From Frankiales bacterium (GTDB lineage Bacteria > Actinomycetota > Actinomycetes > Mycobacteriales > SCTD01), in the NCBI GenBank assembly GCA_025965475.1, contig JAOPWV010000003.1, positions 1 through 57,247 of the forward strand: a stretch of 57,247 nucleotides of DNA, read 5' to 3'. Of the stretch, positions 36,781 to 45,954 are shown in pieces. The notes beneath the pieces are model-generated. The model was not told where the DNA came from, made no database searches, and worked only from the letters and a program-made list of their open reading frames with translations. Position numbers and translations under genes: made by a program. The stretch's first letter is position 1, and each line of letters begins with the position of its first letter.

Positions 36781-37538
36781 CCTCGATCGACCTCAACAGC
36801 GACCTCGGCGAGGGGTTCGGCGTCTGGCGGCTCGGCGACGACGCGGCCCTGCTCGGCATCGTCAGCAGTGCGAACGCCGCCTGCGGCTTCCACGCCGCGG
36901 ACCCGCCGATCATGCGGGCGGTCACCGCCGGCGCGGCCGACGCCGGGGTGGCGGTCGGCGCGCAGGTCTCGTACCGCGACCTGGCGGGCTTCGGCCGCCG
37001 CCGGATGGATATCGCCGCCGACGAGTTGACCGACGACGTGCTGTACCAGATCGGCGCACTCGACGCGTTCTGCCGGGTGGCCGGGGATCGTGTCCGCTAC
37101 GTCAAGCCACACGGTGCGCTGTACAACACGACGGTCGCCGACGAGGCGCAGGCCGGCGCCGTCGTACGGGCCGTGCTGGAGTACGACGCGACGCTGCCCC
37201 TGCTGGGCCTGCCCGGCTCGGCGCTGCTCCGGCAGGCCGAGGCCGCGGGGCTGACCGGCGTTCCGGAGGGTTTCGTGGACCGCGGCTACACCCCGGCCGG
37301 GCACCTGGTCCCGCGCAACCAGCCGGGCGCGCTGGTCACCGACGAGGACGCGGTCGTGGAGCGCGCCGTACGCATGGCGGTGCACGGGACGGTCGTCGCC
37401 GTCGACGGGTCCGAGCTGCCCATGCCGGTGCGCTCGCTGTGCGTGCACGGCGACACCCCGGGGGCCGTCGCGCTGGCCCGCCGGGTCAGGGCCGGGCTCG
37501 AGGAGGCGGGCCTGACACTGGCCTCCTTCGCCCCCTGA
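36777..37538 (+). CDS. pxpA: 5-oxoprolinase subunit A (LamB/YcsF family)
   Basis: A 253-aa protein. Hallmarks are IDLNSDLGEGFGVWRLGDD at the N-terminus, SSANAACGFHAADP, GAQVSYRDLAGFGRR, VRYVKPHGALYN and CVHGDTPGAVALARRV. In the PxpABC complex it acts on phosphorylated 5-oxoproline. It is coupled to pxpBC; together they supply glutamate, which the neighbouring NAD-GDH can deaminate. Confidence 0.94.
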   Translation: MTSIDLNSDLGEGFGVWRLGDDAALLGIVSSANAACGFHAADPPIMRAVTAGAADAGVAVGAQVSYRDLAGFGRRRMDIAADELTDDVLYQIGALDAFCRVAGDRVRYVKPHGALYNTTVADEAQAGAVVRAVLEYDATLPLLGLPGSALLRQAEAAGLTGVPEGFVDRGYTPAGHLVPRNQPGALVTDEDAVVERAVRMAVHGTVVAVDGSELPMPVRSLCVHGDTPGAVALARRVRAGLEEAGLTLASFAP

Positions 37539-37582
37539 CCGCGGCGGCTTGGCGCCGGCGGCCCCCTTCGCCGCCTGACCGC
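37521..37582. repeat. Imperfect duplication of the pxpA 3' end
   Basis: A 22-base sequence covering the last pxpA codons and stop (37521-37542) recurs at 37561-37582 with 20 of 22 identical positions, including a second TGA. It looks like a local tandem duplication just past the gene. No function is apparent. Confidence 0.6.
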
Positions 37583-37680
37583 CGCGCACGGACCGACCGG
37601 CCAGGTCCGCCGCCCACCCACCTGTCCGCGCTCCCGCCGAGGCGGCGCCGTGCCGCGCCGCGGTACGAGCTGGCCGGACG

Positions 37681-38928
37681 TCAGCCGGCCCGGGCCGGGG
37701 ACGGCTCCGGGGACAGCGCCGGGGTGCGCACGTGCTCGGGCAGGACCCCGAATCCCACCAACCGCGCAACCACACCTTGCAGCCGCGGCCGCCGGTCGAT
37801 GAAGCGCAGGAAGCCCGGCGCCTTCATGGGCCCCGGACCGGTGAGCACCACGGCCAGCACCCGCCGTTGGAGCACCCGCTGCAGCAGCTGCGTCAGCACG
37901 GTCGGCGGGGTCCTGCGCAGCTGGACCCGGGCGAGATCGCGCTGCGTCACGTCCCCGGTCACGAGCGGCCCGGCGACCCTGTTGGCCGCGGCGATCGCAT
38001 CCTGCACCGCCAGGTTGATCCCGACGCCGCCGATCGGGGACATGGCATGCGCGGCATCCCCGATGAGCAGTACGCCGGGCCGGAACCAGCGCCGTAGCCG
38101 GTCCACCTGCACCGAGAGCATCGCGATGTCGTCCCAGCTGCGGACCTCGGCCAGCCGGTCACGCAGGTGAGGGGCCAGCGTGCCGACCGACTCCCGGAAG
38201 GCGTCCAGCCCCTGGGCCCGGACGCGGTCGTAGCCGTCCTTACGGATGAGGTAGGCGAGCTGCCAGTACTCCCCCCGGTCGATCAGCACGAGCATCCGGC
38301 CGGTACTCAGCCGGGCGAACAGCGAGGGATCGCTCTCCCGGCGGCTGACCCGGAACCAGAGCACGTCCATCGGCGCACCGAACCGGTGCGACCGCAGGCC
38401 CAGGGCCGCGCGCACCGCGGAGTGCCGACCGTCGGCGGCGATCGTGAGGGCGGACCGCAGGGTGTGCCGGGTGCCGTCCGGCGTCTCGTAGACGACCCCC
38501 CGGACCCGGCCGTCCGACCGCTCGACGTCGACCACGTCGGCGTTCCGGCGGAGTTCGAAGGTCGGGTAGCGCGCAGCCTGCCCGGTCACGAAGTCCAGGA
38601 AGTGCCACTGCGGCATGAACATCAGGGAGCCGCTCCTGCCGGGCAGCCGCGAGAAGTCGGCCAGGGTGTAGGTGCCGTCGTCGGTCAGCGCGGTCAGCGT
38701 CGTCACCGTGCTGTGCGGCAGCGCAAGGAACTGCGACTCGAGGCCCAGCTCCGTCATCAGGGCGAGAGTCGACGCGTGGATCGTGTCGCCGCGGAAGTCC
38801 CGCAGGAAGTCCGCATGCTTCTCCAGCAGGCAGACCTGCACCCCCGCCCTCGCGAGCAGGAGCGCGACGACGGCGCCGGCAGGTCCCCCGCCGACGACGC
38901 AGCAGTCGACCTGGTCGGGCTCGGTCAC
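37681..38928 (-). CDS. FAD-dependent aromatic-type monooxygenase
   Basis: A 415-aa flavoprotein of the p-hydroxybenzoate-hydroxylase class. The FAD motif CCVVGGGPAGAVVALLLARA is near residue 9, the DG motif is in TIAADGRHSAVR, and the ribityl-binding GD motif is VLLIGDAAHAMSPIGGVGIN. GTG 38928 has GAGGGGG in front. The substrate cannot be told; geranylgeranyl reductases share the fold, but the length and DG motif favour a hydroxylase. There is no partner gene. Confidence 0.88.
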   Translation of the reverse strand: MTEPDQVDCCVVGGGPAGAVVALLLARAGVQVCLLEKHADFLRDFRGDTIHASTLALMTELGLESQFLALPHSTVTTLTALTDDGTYTLADFSRLPGRSGSLMFMPQWHFLDFVTGQAARYPTFELRRNADVVDVERSDGRVRGVVYETPDGTRHTLRSALTIAADGRHSAVRAALGLRSHRFGAPMDVLWFRVSRRESDPSLFARLSTGRMLVLIDRGEYWQLAYLIRKDGYDRVRAQGLDAFRESVGTLAPHLRDRLAEVRSWDDIAMLSVQVDRLRRWFRPGVLLIGDAAHAMSPIGGVGINLAVQDAIAAANRVAGPLVTGDVTQRDLARVQLRRTPPTVLTQLLQRVLQRRVLAVVLTGPGPMKAPGFLRFIDRRPRLQGVVARLVGFGVLPEHVRTPALSPEPSPARAG

Positions 38929-39033
38929 GAGCCACCCCCTCGGTGCGCCCTGTTCGCAGTCTGAGCTGGGACGGGCGAGGTGTCACGGGGAGATCTGTCC
39001 TCAACTCCGGGCCGCTCGCTCCGATAGGAGGTC

Positions 39034-40899
39034 GTGCAAAACGGACGACAACGACACATCGGGCAGACCGCTCTCCTGGGTTGCCTGCTCACCGCGCTGC
39101 TGCCCGCAGTCCCCGGCTGGGCCGCCGCGACCCCGACAGGTGCGGCCACGACAGCAGGTTCGCGCACCACCGTCGCACGCGTGGCCGCTGCCACGCCGAC
39201 GCCCCGCGCCACGGCCAAGCCGGTCGCCAAGGCCAAGCCGGTCGCCAAGCCCAAGCCGGTCGCCAAGCCGGTCGCGAAGCCCAAGCCCGTCGCGAAGCCC
39301 AAGCCGGTCGCCAAGGCCAAGCCGGTCGCCAAGCCGGTCGCGAAGCCCGTCGCCAAGCCCACCCCCAAGCCCGCGCCCGCCCCCGTACGCGCTCCCGCGA
39401 CGCTCGCCGCGCCCGTTGCCGTGCCCCTCCCGGCTCCCGCGGCCGGACCGGCGCCCGCGGCGGCGGCCCCGCCCACCGCCCCGGCTGCCCCGCCGAGTGC
39501 TGTCATGGCCGGTATGCCACGCGCCTGGGTGACGACACCGGACCGCGGCCTCGCATTGTCCGACCAGGGCGACGTCGCCTTCGGGGCCGTCTCGACCGGC
39601 CTGCCGACGGTGACCGTGGACCCCTCGCGCAGCTACCAGACGATCGACGGCTTCGGCGCCTCGCTCACCGAGTCCTCCGCCGCCGTACTGAACCGGCTGG
39701 ACCCCGCCCAGCGCGGTGCCGTGATGACCTCGCTGTTCGACCCGCGGGTCGGGGCGGGCCTGAGCTACCTGCGCCAGCCCATGGGCGGCACCGACTTCGT
39801 CACCACCACCGCCACGACGTACGACGACCTGCCGGCCGGACAGACCGACTACGAGATGATGGGGTTCAGCATCGCGCGCGACCAGAGCAACGGGGTGCTT
39901 CCCCTGCTCCAGCAGGCTCGGGCCATGAACCCGCGCCTGCGCGTCATGGCCACCCCGTGGAGCCCGCCGGCGTGGATGAAGACCAACGGCTCCCTGGTCG
40001 GCGGTCGGCTCATCGACGACCCGAGGATCTACCGGGCGTACGCGCTGTACTTCGTGAAGTTCATCCAGGCGTATGCGCAGGCGGGCGTGCCCGTCGACGC
40101 GGTCACGGTGCAGAACGAGCCGCAGAACCGCACGCCCGCCGGCTACCCGGGCACCGACATGCCGGTGGACCAGCAGATCAAGCTCATCGAGGCGCTCGGC
40201 CCGGCCCTACAGGCGGCCGGCCTGACGACCAAGATCCTCGCGTACGACCACAACTGGGCGACGCATCCCAACGACCTCGCGCCCGGTGCGCCGGCCGACT
40301 ACGCCGCCCAGGTGCTGTCGAGCCCCGCTGCCCCCTGGGTCGCCGGTACGTCGTTCCACTGCTACTACGGCGACCCGACAGCGCAGACGGCCCTGCGGAA
40401 CCGGTTCCCCGACAAGGGGATCTGGCTCAGCGAGTGCTCCGGTTCGCACGGCCCCTCGGACCCGCCGGCCAAGGCCTTCCGCGACACCCTCGGGTGGCAG
40501 GCCCGCAACCTGCTCGTCGGTGCGTTGCGGAACTGGTCGCGCACGGTACTCACCTGGAACGTCGCGCTCGATCCGAGTGGCGGGCCGCACGTCGGCGGCT
40601 GCAGCACCTGCTCCGGACTGGTCACCGTCAATCCCGACCGCAGCGTCGTGACCAATGCCGAGTACCACGTCCTGGCCCACGCCAGCCGGTTCGTCCAGCC
40701 GGGTGCCCAGCGCATCGAGAGCAGCATCGGGAGCGGGCAGCCGTCCAACGTCGCCTTCCGCAATCCGGACGGCAGCATCGCCCTGATCGTCCTCAACGAC
40801 AGCGCCACCGCGAGCACCTTCGCGATCACCATCGGCGGCCGCTCGTTCCGCTACACGCTGGGCGCCGGCGCCCTCGCCACCTTCACCTGGGCGGCCTGA
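39034..40899 (+). CDS. Secreted GH30 glycoside hydrolase with Lys-Pro-Val-Ala linker
   Basis: A 621-aa exported enzyme. Residues 1-30 are a signal peptide (ALLGCLLTALLPAVPGWAAA). Residues about 57-115 are a basic KPVAKP repeat, then an Ala/Pro linker to about 160. The GH30 catalytic barrel (YQTIDGFGASLTESSAAVLN, then YLRQPMGGTDF and WSPPAWMKTNGSL) has acid/base Glu362 in VTVQNEPQNR and nucleophile Glu467 in IWLSECSG. A C-terminal beta domain closes the protein. Known GH30 members cleave glucosylceramide, beta-1,6-glucan or xylan. GTG 39034 is close to AGGAGG. The Lys-rich region may hold the enzyme on anionic wall polymers. Confidence 0.92.
   Translation: MQNGRQRHIGQTALLGCLLTALLPAVPGWAAATPTGAATTAGSRTTVARVAAATPTPRATAKPVAKAKPVAKPKPVAKPVAKPKPVAKPKPVAKAKPVAKPVAKPVAKPTPKPAPAPVRAPATLAAPVAVPLPAPAAGPAPAAAAPPTAPAAPPSAVMAGMPRAWVTTPDRGLALSDQGDVAFGAVSTGLPTVTVDPSRSYQTIDGFGASLTESSAAVLNRLDPAQRGAVMTSLFDPRVGAGLSYLRQPMGGTDFVTTTATTYDDLPAGQTDYEMMGFSIARDQSNGVLPLLQQARAMNPRLRVMATPWSPPAWMKTNGSLVGGRLIDDPRIYRAYALYFVKFIQAYAQAGVPVDAVTVQNEPQNRTPAGYPGTDMPVDQQIKLIEALGPALQAAGLTTKILAYDHNWATHPNDLAPGAPADYAAQVLSSPAAPWVAGTSFHCYYGDPTAQTALRNRFPDKGIWLSECSGSHGPSDPPAKAFRDTLGWQARNLLVGALRNWSRTVLTWNVALDPSGGPHVGGCSTCSGLVTVNPDRSVVTNAEYHVLAHASRFVQPGAQRIESSIGSGQPSNVAFRNPDGSIALIVLNDSATASTFAITIGGRSFRYTLGAGALATFTWAA
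39217..39360 (+). repeat. In-frame tandem repeat encoding KPVAKP/KPVAKA
   Basis: About 144 bases built of AAGCCGGTCGCC-type 12-mers in 12- and 18-base arrangements, encoding KPVAK units with Pro or Ala endings. The near-identity of the DNA units implies recent expansion and possible length variation between strains. Confidence 0.85.
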
Positions 40900-40927
40900 G
40901 CGTCGCGAGTACGGCGGCCTCGACCGG

Positions 40928-41560
40928 CTACCGAGGGTCGGCCCGGTCGAGGTTCCAGTGCCGCGACGCCATTGCGATCCAGGCATCGTCCTGTCGCGGC
41001 ATCATGCTGAAGCGGCTGATCACCCGCTGACCGCCCTCGTAGTCGCCGTACAGCAGATGGACCGTGAGCGGCTGCCGCGAGGCGATCGCGGCTCGTGCCG
41101 ACCGGAACTCCGGCGCGTTGGGGTCGCGCAGTGCACCCTGCCAGAAACCCGTGTCGGACACCGGCACGTACAGGTCGCGGGTGAGCCGCTGGAACTCGGA
41201 AACCGGCGGAGGGCTGGTGGCACCGGGTGGCTGCTCCAGGGAGAGCCGCCACCCGTGCAGCACGGCGATCCCGTTACCGACGTTGCGCAGCGACAGCGCG
41301 AGGTAGATCGCCTCCTCACCGACCTCCGCGGCGCCGCCGCCACCGGGTGCGACCACCCACTTGTCGTCCACGAACCGGATCTTCTCCGGCGGATCGTGCA
41401 GGTGGGAGGGGACGAGCAGCGGGCGCAGCCCTGCCAGCAGGGAGCGTTCCGCAGCCCGGGCGGCGCGATTGGCGGATCTCACGGACGCGAAGGTCGACGC
41501 GGCGAGGGCCAGCGTTCCGCCGGCCGTTGCCAGTGAGGAGATCGTCACCCAGTCGACCAC
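40928..41560 (-). CDS. Conserved hypothetical with N-terminal membrane helix
   Basis: A 210-aa protein from GTG 41560. A hydrophobic N-terminal helix (VTISSLATAGGTLALAASTF) is followed by an Arg/Ala-rich juxtamembrane part. The remainder is a beta-rich soluble domain with LALSLRNVGNGIAVLHGWRL, LTRDLYVPVSDTGFWQG and TVHLLYGDYEGGQRVISRF. This layout is widespread in actinobacterial hypotheticals; no function is known to me. The frame continues upstream but is then Arg-rich and not coding-like. Confidence 0.65.
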   Translation of the reverse strand: MVDWVTISSLATAGGTLALAASTFASVRSANRAARAAERSLLAGLRPLLVPSHLHDPPEKIRFVDDKWVVAPGGGGAAEVGEEAIYLALSLRNVGNGIAVLHGWRLSLEQPPGATSPPPVSEFQRLTRDLYVPVSDTGFWQGALRDPNAPEFRSARAAIASRQPLTVHLLYGDYEGGQRVISRFSMMPRQDDAWIAMASRHWNLDRADPR

Positions 41561-41871
41561 GGCCCCAGCGTAGGGACCTTCTGGCCACCGTGCGCTGGGC
41601 CTGTGCCGGGAGCACGGCCAGCAGGGCGACGGCAAGCTCGTCGTGCTGTTACGGCTTGGCCAGGTAGCGGCGGCGCCGGCGTCAGGACCTCGGACAGCCG
41701 TACCAACGGATACGCCGACAGCACGTCGAAGCCGGCGACCACGGCGAGCACGGCGGGCACGAACGACGGCCGCACGCCGAGCTGGACGCCGTGCAGCGCC
41801 AGAACGGGGAGCGGGACCGCGGTGACTGCGGCGGTGAAGATCACGGGGGCGCGCCAGGTCCGCCGCGCCAT
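41545..41871 (-). CDS. Possible small membrane protein
   Basis: A 108-aa frame from ATG 41871. Two hydrophobic stretches (APVIFTAAVTAVPLPVLAL and FVPAVLAVVAGFDVLSAYPL) are followed by a basic Pro/Arg/Gly tail that overlaps the next gene's GTG start by 16 bases. Helical stretches support coding; the tail does not. Unrecognised. Confidence 0.35.
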   Translation of the reverse strand: MARRTWRAPVIFTAAVTAVPLPVLALHGVQLGVRPSFVPAVLAVVAGFDVLSAYPLVRLSEVLTPAPPLPGQAVTARRACRRPAGRAPGTGPAHGGQKVPTLGPWSTG

Positions 41872-41963
41872 GGGGCAGGAGCGGGCACACCGGCCCATCG
41901 TCCAACGAGCCTCGGATCTGAGCCGGTCCCGCTCTGACCCGCGACGAGTTCGCCGCGTTTGTT

Positions 41964-41990
41964 CTCAGCATCGGGCGCCGTGGCCGATAT
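41964..41990 (+). promoter_or_regulatory. FliA-type promoter for PAS/MCP gene
   Basis: CTCA (41964-41967), a 15-base spacer and GCCGATAT (41983-41990) match the flagellar sigma factor -10 consensus GCCGATAA and, as I recall it, the actinobacterial FliA motif CTCA-N15-17-GCCGA. Transcription would start near 41997, leaving a leader that includes the AGGAG site before ATG 42045. Confidence 0.6.
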
Positions 41991-42044
41991 AGACGCAACG
42001 GCCAGTCCGGCCGCACGCCACGGAAGGCCAGGAGACAGCCGCAC

Positions 42045-43079
42045 ATGCCCTCGTTCAACCGACGCAGGATCACGACCTCATCCGCCGCCGAGGCCACCGC
42101 CGTACCGGGTCGCGAAGACGAGCTGCTTCAGCAGCTGGCCACGGCCGAGACGCGCATCGCCGAGCTGCACGACGAAATGACCAACCTCGACGAGCGTTAC
42201 CAGCTCATGATCGACGCAGCCAGCATCGGGCTGTGGGACATGACGGTGAACGCTGGCGACGTGGTGAACCCGAACAACGAGTTCTGGTGGTCCGACGAGT
42301 TCCGCCGGATGCTCGGCTTCCGTGACGAGAGTGACTTCCCGAGCCGGCTCGAGAGCTGGTCGAGCCGCATCCACGCCGAGGACAGCGACTGGGTCGTCAA
42401 CGCCTTCGCCGCACACATGAACGACAAGTCCGGCCGGACGCCGTTCGACATCCAGTACCGCATCCACCTGAAGAACGGCGACGCCCGCTGGGTCCGCGCC
42501 ACGGGCAGCACCAGGCGCGACAAGGCTGGCGTGCCCGTGCGGGTCGCCGGCGCCCTCATCGACATCCACGAGCAGAAGACGCTCGTCGGCTCGTCGGAGA
42601 TGTTCGTCGAGCGGCTTCGTGCGTCGTCCGAGCTGCTGGCCAGCGTGAGCCGGGACCTGGCCGAGTCGGCCCGGGCCGCGGTCGATGCCGCGAGTCTCAC
42701 CGCCGGCAAGATCCAGAAGCTGGACGAGAGCACCAGCGAGATCGGCAAGGTCGTCGAGCTGATCACCTCCATCGCGCAGCAGACGAACCTGCTCGCGCTC
42801 AACGCCACCATCGAGGCGGCCCGGGCCGGCGAGGCGGGTCGCGGCTTCGCGGTCGTCGCCAACGAGGTCAAGGAGCTCGCCAACGAGACGGCCAAGGCCA
42901 CCGGCGACATCACCAGCCAGGTCGACACGATCCGGACCGACACCCAGAGTGCCGTGAGCGCCATCGAGGAGATCCAGTCGATCATCCGGACCCTGGACGA
43001 CAGCCAGCGTTCGATCCGCGAGGTCGTCGAGGAGCAGCAGCTGGCCGCCGCCGAGGGTTCCCGGGTGGGCGCCCGCTAG
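42045..43079 (+). CDS. Soluble PAS-domain methyl-accepting-type signalling protein
   Basis: A 344-aa cytosolic protein. A short coiled coil (about 27-50) precedes a PAS domain (about 53-178; [44 protein letters not shown]). The rest is an MCP signalling domain with the hairpin tip [20 protein letters not shown] and [15 protein letters not shown], the part that contacts CheA/CheW. There is no membrane helix. The C-terminal helical arm is short, ending soon after [12 protein letters not shown], so the bundle is trimmed. The FliA-like promoter implies expression with flagella; oxygen, redox or a cytosolic ligand may be sensed by PAS. Confidence 0.9.
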   Translation: MPSFNRRRITTSSAAEATAVPGREDELLQQLATAETRIAELHDEMTNLDERYQLMIDAASIGLWDMTVNAGDVVNPNNEFWWSDEFRRMLGFRDESDFPSRLESWSSRIHAEDSDWVVNAFAAHMNDKSGRTPFDIQYRIHLKNGDARWVRATGSTRRDKAGVPVRVAGALIDIHEQKTLVGSSEMFVERLRASSELLASVSRDLAESARAAVDAASLTAGKIQKLDESTSEIGKVVELITSIAQQTNLLALNATIEAARAGEAGRGFAVVANEVKELANETAKATGDITSQVDTIRTDTQSAVSAIEEIQSIIRTLDDSQRSIREVVEEQQLAAAEGSRVGAR

Positions 43080-43097
43080 AGATGCTCACGACGTCGT

Positions 43098-43137
43098 CAC
43101 CGCGTCCGGTCGCCCCACCGGGCGACCGGACGCGGTG
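43098..43137. terminator. Strong bidirectional hairpin terminator
   Basis: A perfect 18-bp inverted repeat (arms 43098-43115 and 43120-43137) with a 4-base loop CACC lies between the convergent PAS/MCP and ABC ATPase genes. It has no U-tract, but the stem is very stable and can serve both sides. Confidence 0.85.
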
Positions 43138-43140
43138 CCG

Positions 43141-43923
43141 TCACAGGACCTTGGACAGAAACGCCTTCGTACGCCCGTGCTGTGGATTCGCGAGCACCTC
43201 GCGCGGATGCCCCGCCTCGACGACGATCCCGTCGTCCATGAAAACCAGCGCGTCGCCGACCTCCCGCGCGAAGCCCATCTCGTGCGTCACGACGATCATC
43301 GTCATCCCGCTCTCGGCGAGGTCGCGCATGACGTCGAGCACCTCCCCCACCAGCTCGGGGTCGAGCGCCGACGTCGGCTCGTCGAAGAGCATCAGCTTGG
43401 GCTCCATGGCCAGCGCACGTGCGATCGCCACCCGCTGCTGCTGGCCACCGGAGAGCTGGGCCGGGTAGCTGTCGGCCTTGGCGCCGAGCCCGACCCGGTC
43501 GAGCAGGGCCTCCGCGCGGGCCCGTACGACCGCCTTCGCCTCCCGGCGCACCCGTATCGGCGCCTCCATGACGTTCTCCAGCACCGTCATGTGCGCGAAC
43601 AGGTTGAACCGCTGGAACACCATGCCGATGTCCCGGCGGTGCGCGGCGACCTCCTTCTCCCGCAGCTCATGCAGCTTGTCGCCGCTGCGCCGGTACCCGA
43701 CGAGATCGCCGTCGACGTACAGCTGGCCGGCATCGACCTTCTCGAGGTGGTTGATGCAACGCAGGAACGTGGACTTGCCGGACCCGGACGGACCGACGAG
43801 GCAGAACACCTCCCTGGGCGCCACCTCGAGGTCGATGCCCTTGAGCACGTCGACGTGCCCGAAGGACTTGTGGACGCCTTCGGCCTTCACCATGGGAACG
43901 CCCTTGACCATGGGGGCCGTCAT
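43141..43923 (-). CDS. Polar amino-acid ABC transporter, ATPase
   Basis: A 260-aa GlnQ/HisP-type ATPase. Walker [20 protein letters not shown]-loop [19 protein letters not shown], signature [17 protein letters not shown], Walker [21 protein letters not shown] and H-loop VTHEM are all present. ATG 43923 overlaps the permease stop by four bases. The sequence [17 protein letters not shown] is the hallmark of the polar amino-acid branch. Predicted to power uptake of a basic or polar amino acid, arginine by context. Confidence 0.93.
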   Translation of the reverse strand: MTAPMVKGVPMVKAEGVHKSFGHVDVLKGIDLEVAPREVFCLVGPSGSGKSTFLRCINHLEKVDAGQLYVDGDLVGYRRSGDKLHELREKEVAAHRRDIGMVFQRFNLFAHMTVLENVMEAPIRVRREAKAVVRARAEALLDRVGLGAKADSYPAQLSGGQQQRVAIARALAMEPKLMLFDEPTSALDPELVGEVLDVMRDLAESGMTMIVVTHEMGFAREVGDALVFMDDGIVVEAGHPREVLANPQHGRTKAFLSKVL

Positions 43924-44861
43924 CGCGCGGCACCTCCCGCGACGCGGCCGGGCTTGAGATTGGCCAGGATCCGTTGACCCAGCGAGCGCGCCTGCACGCC
44001 GGCCACGCCGCGCGCGAACCGCCGTTCCAGGTGCGCCTGCCCGAAGCTGAACACCGACGTCAGGACGAGGTACCAGAAGCTCGCGACGAGGAGCAGCTCG
44101 ATGGTCGCGAAGTTCTTGGCCGCGATGGCGGAGGTCCGGGTCAGGAGGTCGCCCGCCCCGACCACCAGCACCAGCGACGTGGTCTTGAGCATCGTGACCA
44201 CCTCGTTGCCGGTCGGCGGGATGATGACGCGCATCGCCTGCGGCAGCACGATGCGGCGCATCGTGAGCCCACGCGTCATGCCGAGCGCCCCGGCCGCCTC
44301 GGCCTGACCCGGGTCGACGGCGAGGATGCCGCCCCGGACGACCTCGGCCATGTAGGCCGCCTCGTTCAGGGCCAGCGCGAGCAGGGCGGCCACGAAGGGC
44401 TTGATGAGTGCGTTGGTGTCGGCGCTGAAGGCACCGAAGCCGATGCGGGGGAAGAACAAGGCGAGGTTGAACCACACCAGCAGCTGCACCAGGACGGGAG
44501 TGCCGCGGAACAGCCAGATGTAGCCGCCACTGACCGAGCGCAGGACGCGGTTGTGGGACAGCCGCATCACGGCGAGAACGATCCCGAGAGCGATGCCGGC
44601 CACCATCGCCAGCACGGTCAGTTCGATGGTCACCCACAGGCCGCGCAACACCGTGCCCTCGAACAGGTTCTGCCCGACGACCGACCACTGGATGTTCTTG
44701 TTGGTGGCGACCGACCAGACGAGGGCGGCGAGCAGCGCGATGACGACGGCCGCCGCGACCCACTGACCCCAGCGCGGGACCGGCACCGCCTTCAGCGGCT
44801 CGTGGGTGGCCGCCGCCGCGGTGTCCGACGCGGTGCCGGGTGGGTCGGCGTACGACGACAT
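43920..44861 (-). CDS. Polar amino-acid ABC transporter, permease
   Basis: A 313-aa permease of the HisMQ type. An extended N-terminal region (about 30 polar residues) leads to a first helix, then a conserved core with the EAA loop [40 protein letters not shown] and [20 protein letters not shown] are family signatures. One permease gene is present, so it likely works as a homodimer. It lies 11 bases after the binding-protein gene. Confidence 0.93.
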   Translation of the reverse strand: MSSYADPPGTASDTAAAATHEPLKAVPVPRWGQWVAAAVVIALLAALVWSVATNKNIQWSVVGQNLFEGTVLRGLWVTIELTVLAMVAGIALGIVLAVMRLSHNRVLRSVSGGYIWLFRGTPVLVQLLVWFNLALFFPRIGFGAFSADTNALIKPFVAALLALALNEAAYMAEVVRGGILAVDPGQAEAAGALGMTRGLTMRRIVLPQAMRVIIPPTGNEVVTMLKTTSLVLVVGAGDLLTRTSAIAAKNFATIELLLVASFWYLVLTSVFSFGQAHLERRFARGVAGVQARSLGQRILANLKPGRVAGGAAR

Positions 44862-44872
44862 GGCTCGTCCCG

Positions 44873-45811
44873 TCAGGAGGTTGCGCCGTTGAGGGTCACG
44901 TCCTTGACCGCCCCGCCGGACAGGTCGTTCTTGGCGAGGATCCGGCCGTACGTCCCGTTCGCGATGAGCTCCTCGAGCCCGGCCTTGAGGGCGTCCCGGA
45001 GCTGGGTGTTCTTCTTCGCGACGACGATGCCGACCGGGGTCGGCAGCATCGGCTGGGAATTGGCGACCTCGAACTGGTTGCCGCCGCCGATGGTCTTGGC
45101 GTTGTAGCGGCCGACGGCGTCCTGGGTGAAGTTCGCGTCCGCACGACCGGTCCGGACCTGCAGCAGCGCGTCCTTGTCATTCGGCAGCGCGGTCACGTTG
45201 ATCTTCTTGGCCGCGCACTCCTTGGTGTTGAACTCGCCCAGCAGCTTCTCCTGCGTGGAGGAGACGAGCACCGAGACGTTCTTGCCGCAGAGGTCGGGGA
45301 CACCCTTGATGCCGGCCGGGTTGCCCTTCTTCACGACGATGGCCTGGCCGGTGGTGAAGTAGTCGACGAAGTCGTACTTCGCCTCCCGCGCCTTGGTGTC
45401 GGTGATGGCGGCCATGACGATGTCGAAGCGGCCGCCGTCCAGTGCGGTCAGCAGCCCGTCGAACGCGGTGTGCGTCATCGGCAGCTTGACGCCCAGGACC
45501 TCGCCGAGTGCCGCCGCGATGTCGGGGTCGAGCCCGACGATCGTCTTGTTGTCTGCCCCGAACGACTCGAACGGCGGGTAGAGCGCCTCGGTGCCGACCT
45601 TGACGGTTCCGGCCGTACGCAGCGCGGCCGGCAGCTTCTCGTTCAGCGAGGCGTTCTTGGTCTGAACAGGCGCCGGACTGGCGGCGCTGGACGCGCTGCC
45701 CGTCGTCGTCGCGGAGCCGCCACCGCAGGCAGCCGCGAGGATCGCGAGCGCCGCCGCGGCGAGCGGGGCGCCGGCCCGCCGGCGGTTCAGTCCGAATCGG
45801 GATGCACTCAT
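44873..45811 (-). CDS. Amino-acid-binding lipoprotein of ABC transporter
   Basis: A 312-aa periplasm-type solute-binding protein, SBP family 3. The signal peptide has a lipobox around Cys29 (ILAAACGGG). The ligand domain shows [49 protein letters not shown] and [20 protein letters not shown]. Ligand specificity (arginine, ornithine, glutamine) cannot be read off directly; divergence from the guanidino-compound operon favours arginine. GAGGAG precedes ATG 45811. Confidence 0.93.
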   Translation of the reverse strand: MSASRFGLNRRRAGAPLAAAALAILAAACGGGSATTTGSASSAASPAPVQTKNASLNEKLPAALRTAGTVKVGTEALYPPFESFGADNKTIVGLDPDIAAALGEVLGVKLPMTHTAFDGLLTALDGGRFDIVMAAITDTKAREAKYDFVDYFTTGQAIVVKKGNPAGIKGVPDLCGKNVSVLVSSTQEKLLGEFNTKECAAKKINVTALPNDKDALLQVRTGRADANFTQDAVGRYNAKTIGGGNQFEVANSQPMLPTPVGIVVAKKNTQLRDALKAGLEELIANGTYGRILAKNDLSGGAVKDVTLNGATS

Positions 45812-45890
45812 GGCCGGGCTCCTCAGGGGTTCACGATGGTGTGCGGCATCAGATCCCCGGCGGCGCCGGAGCTGCGGGCTGCGTCACCCG

Positions 45891-45919
45891 AGAATCACCA
45901 TAAGTTTTCTCCTTGTCAA
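45891..45919 (-). promoter_or_regulatory. Probable promoter of the amino-acid importer operon
   Basis: On the minus strand TTGACA (45914-45919) is a perfect -35, followed 17 bases later by GATTCT (45891-45896), which keeps the key A2/T6 of the -10. It would start transcription about 70 bases before the binding-protein gene. The flanking region is unusually AT-rich for this window. Confidence 0.5.
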
Positions 45920-45923
45920 CCCT

Positions 45924-45954
45924 TGTTTCATGAGCTGAGGCTGGTGTTTCATGA
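45924..45954. promoter_or_regulatory. Direct repeat operator between divergent transporter and regulator
   Basis: TGTTTCATGA occurs twice, at 45924-45933 and 45945-45954, exactly 21 bases apart (two helical turns). The first abuts the -35 of the importer promoter and the second covers the start codon of the HTH-cupin gene. Such phasing suits two dimers of one regulator on the same DNA face. The regulator identity is inferred from adjacency. Confidence 0.5.
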
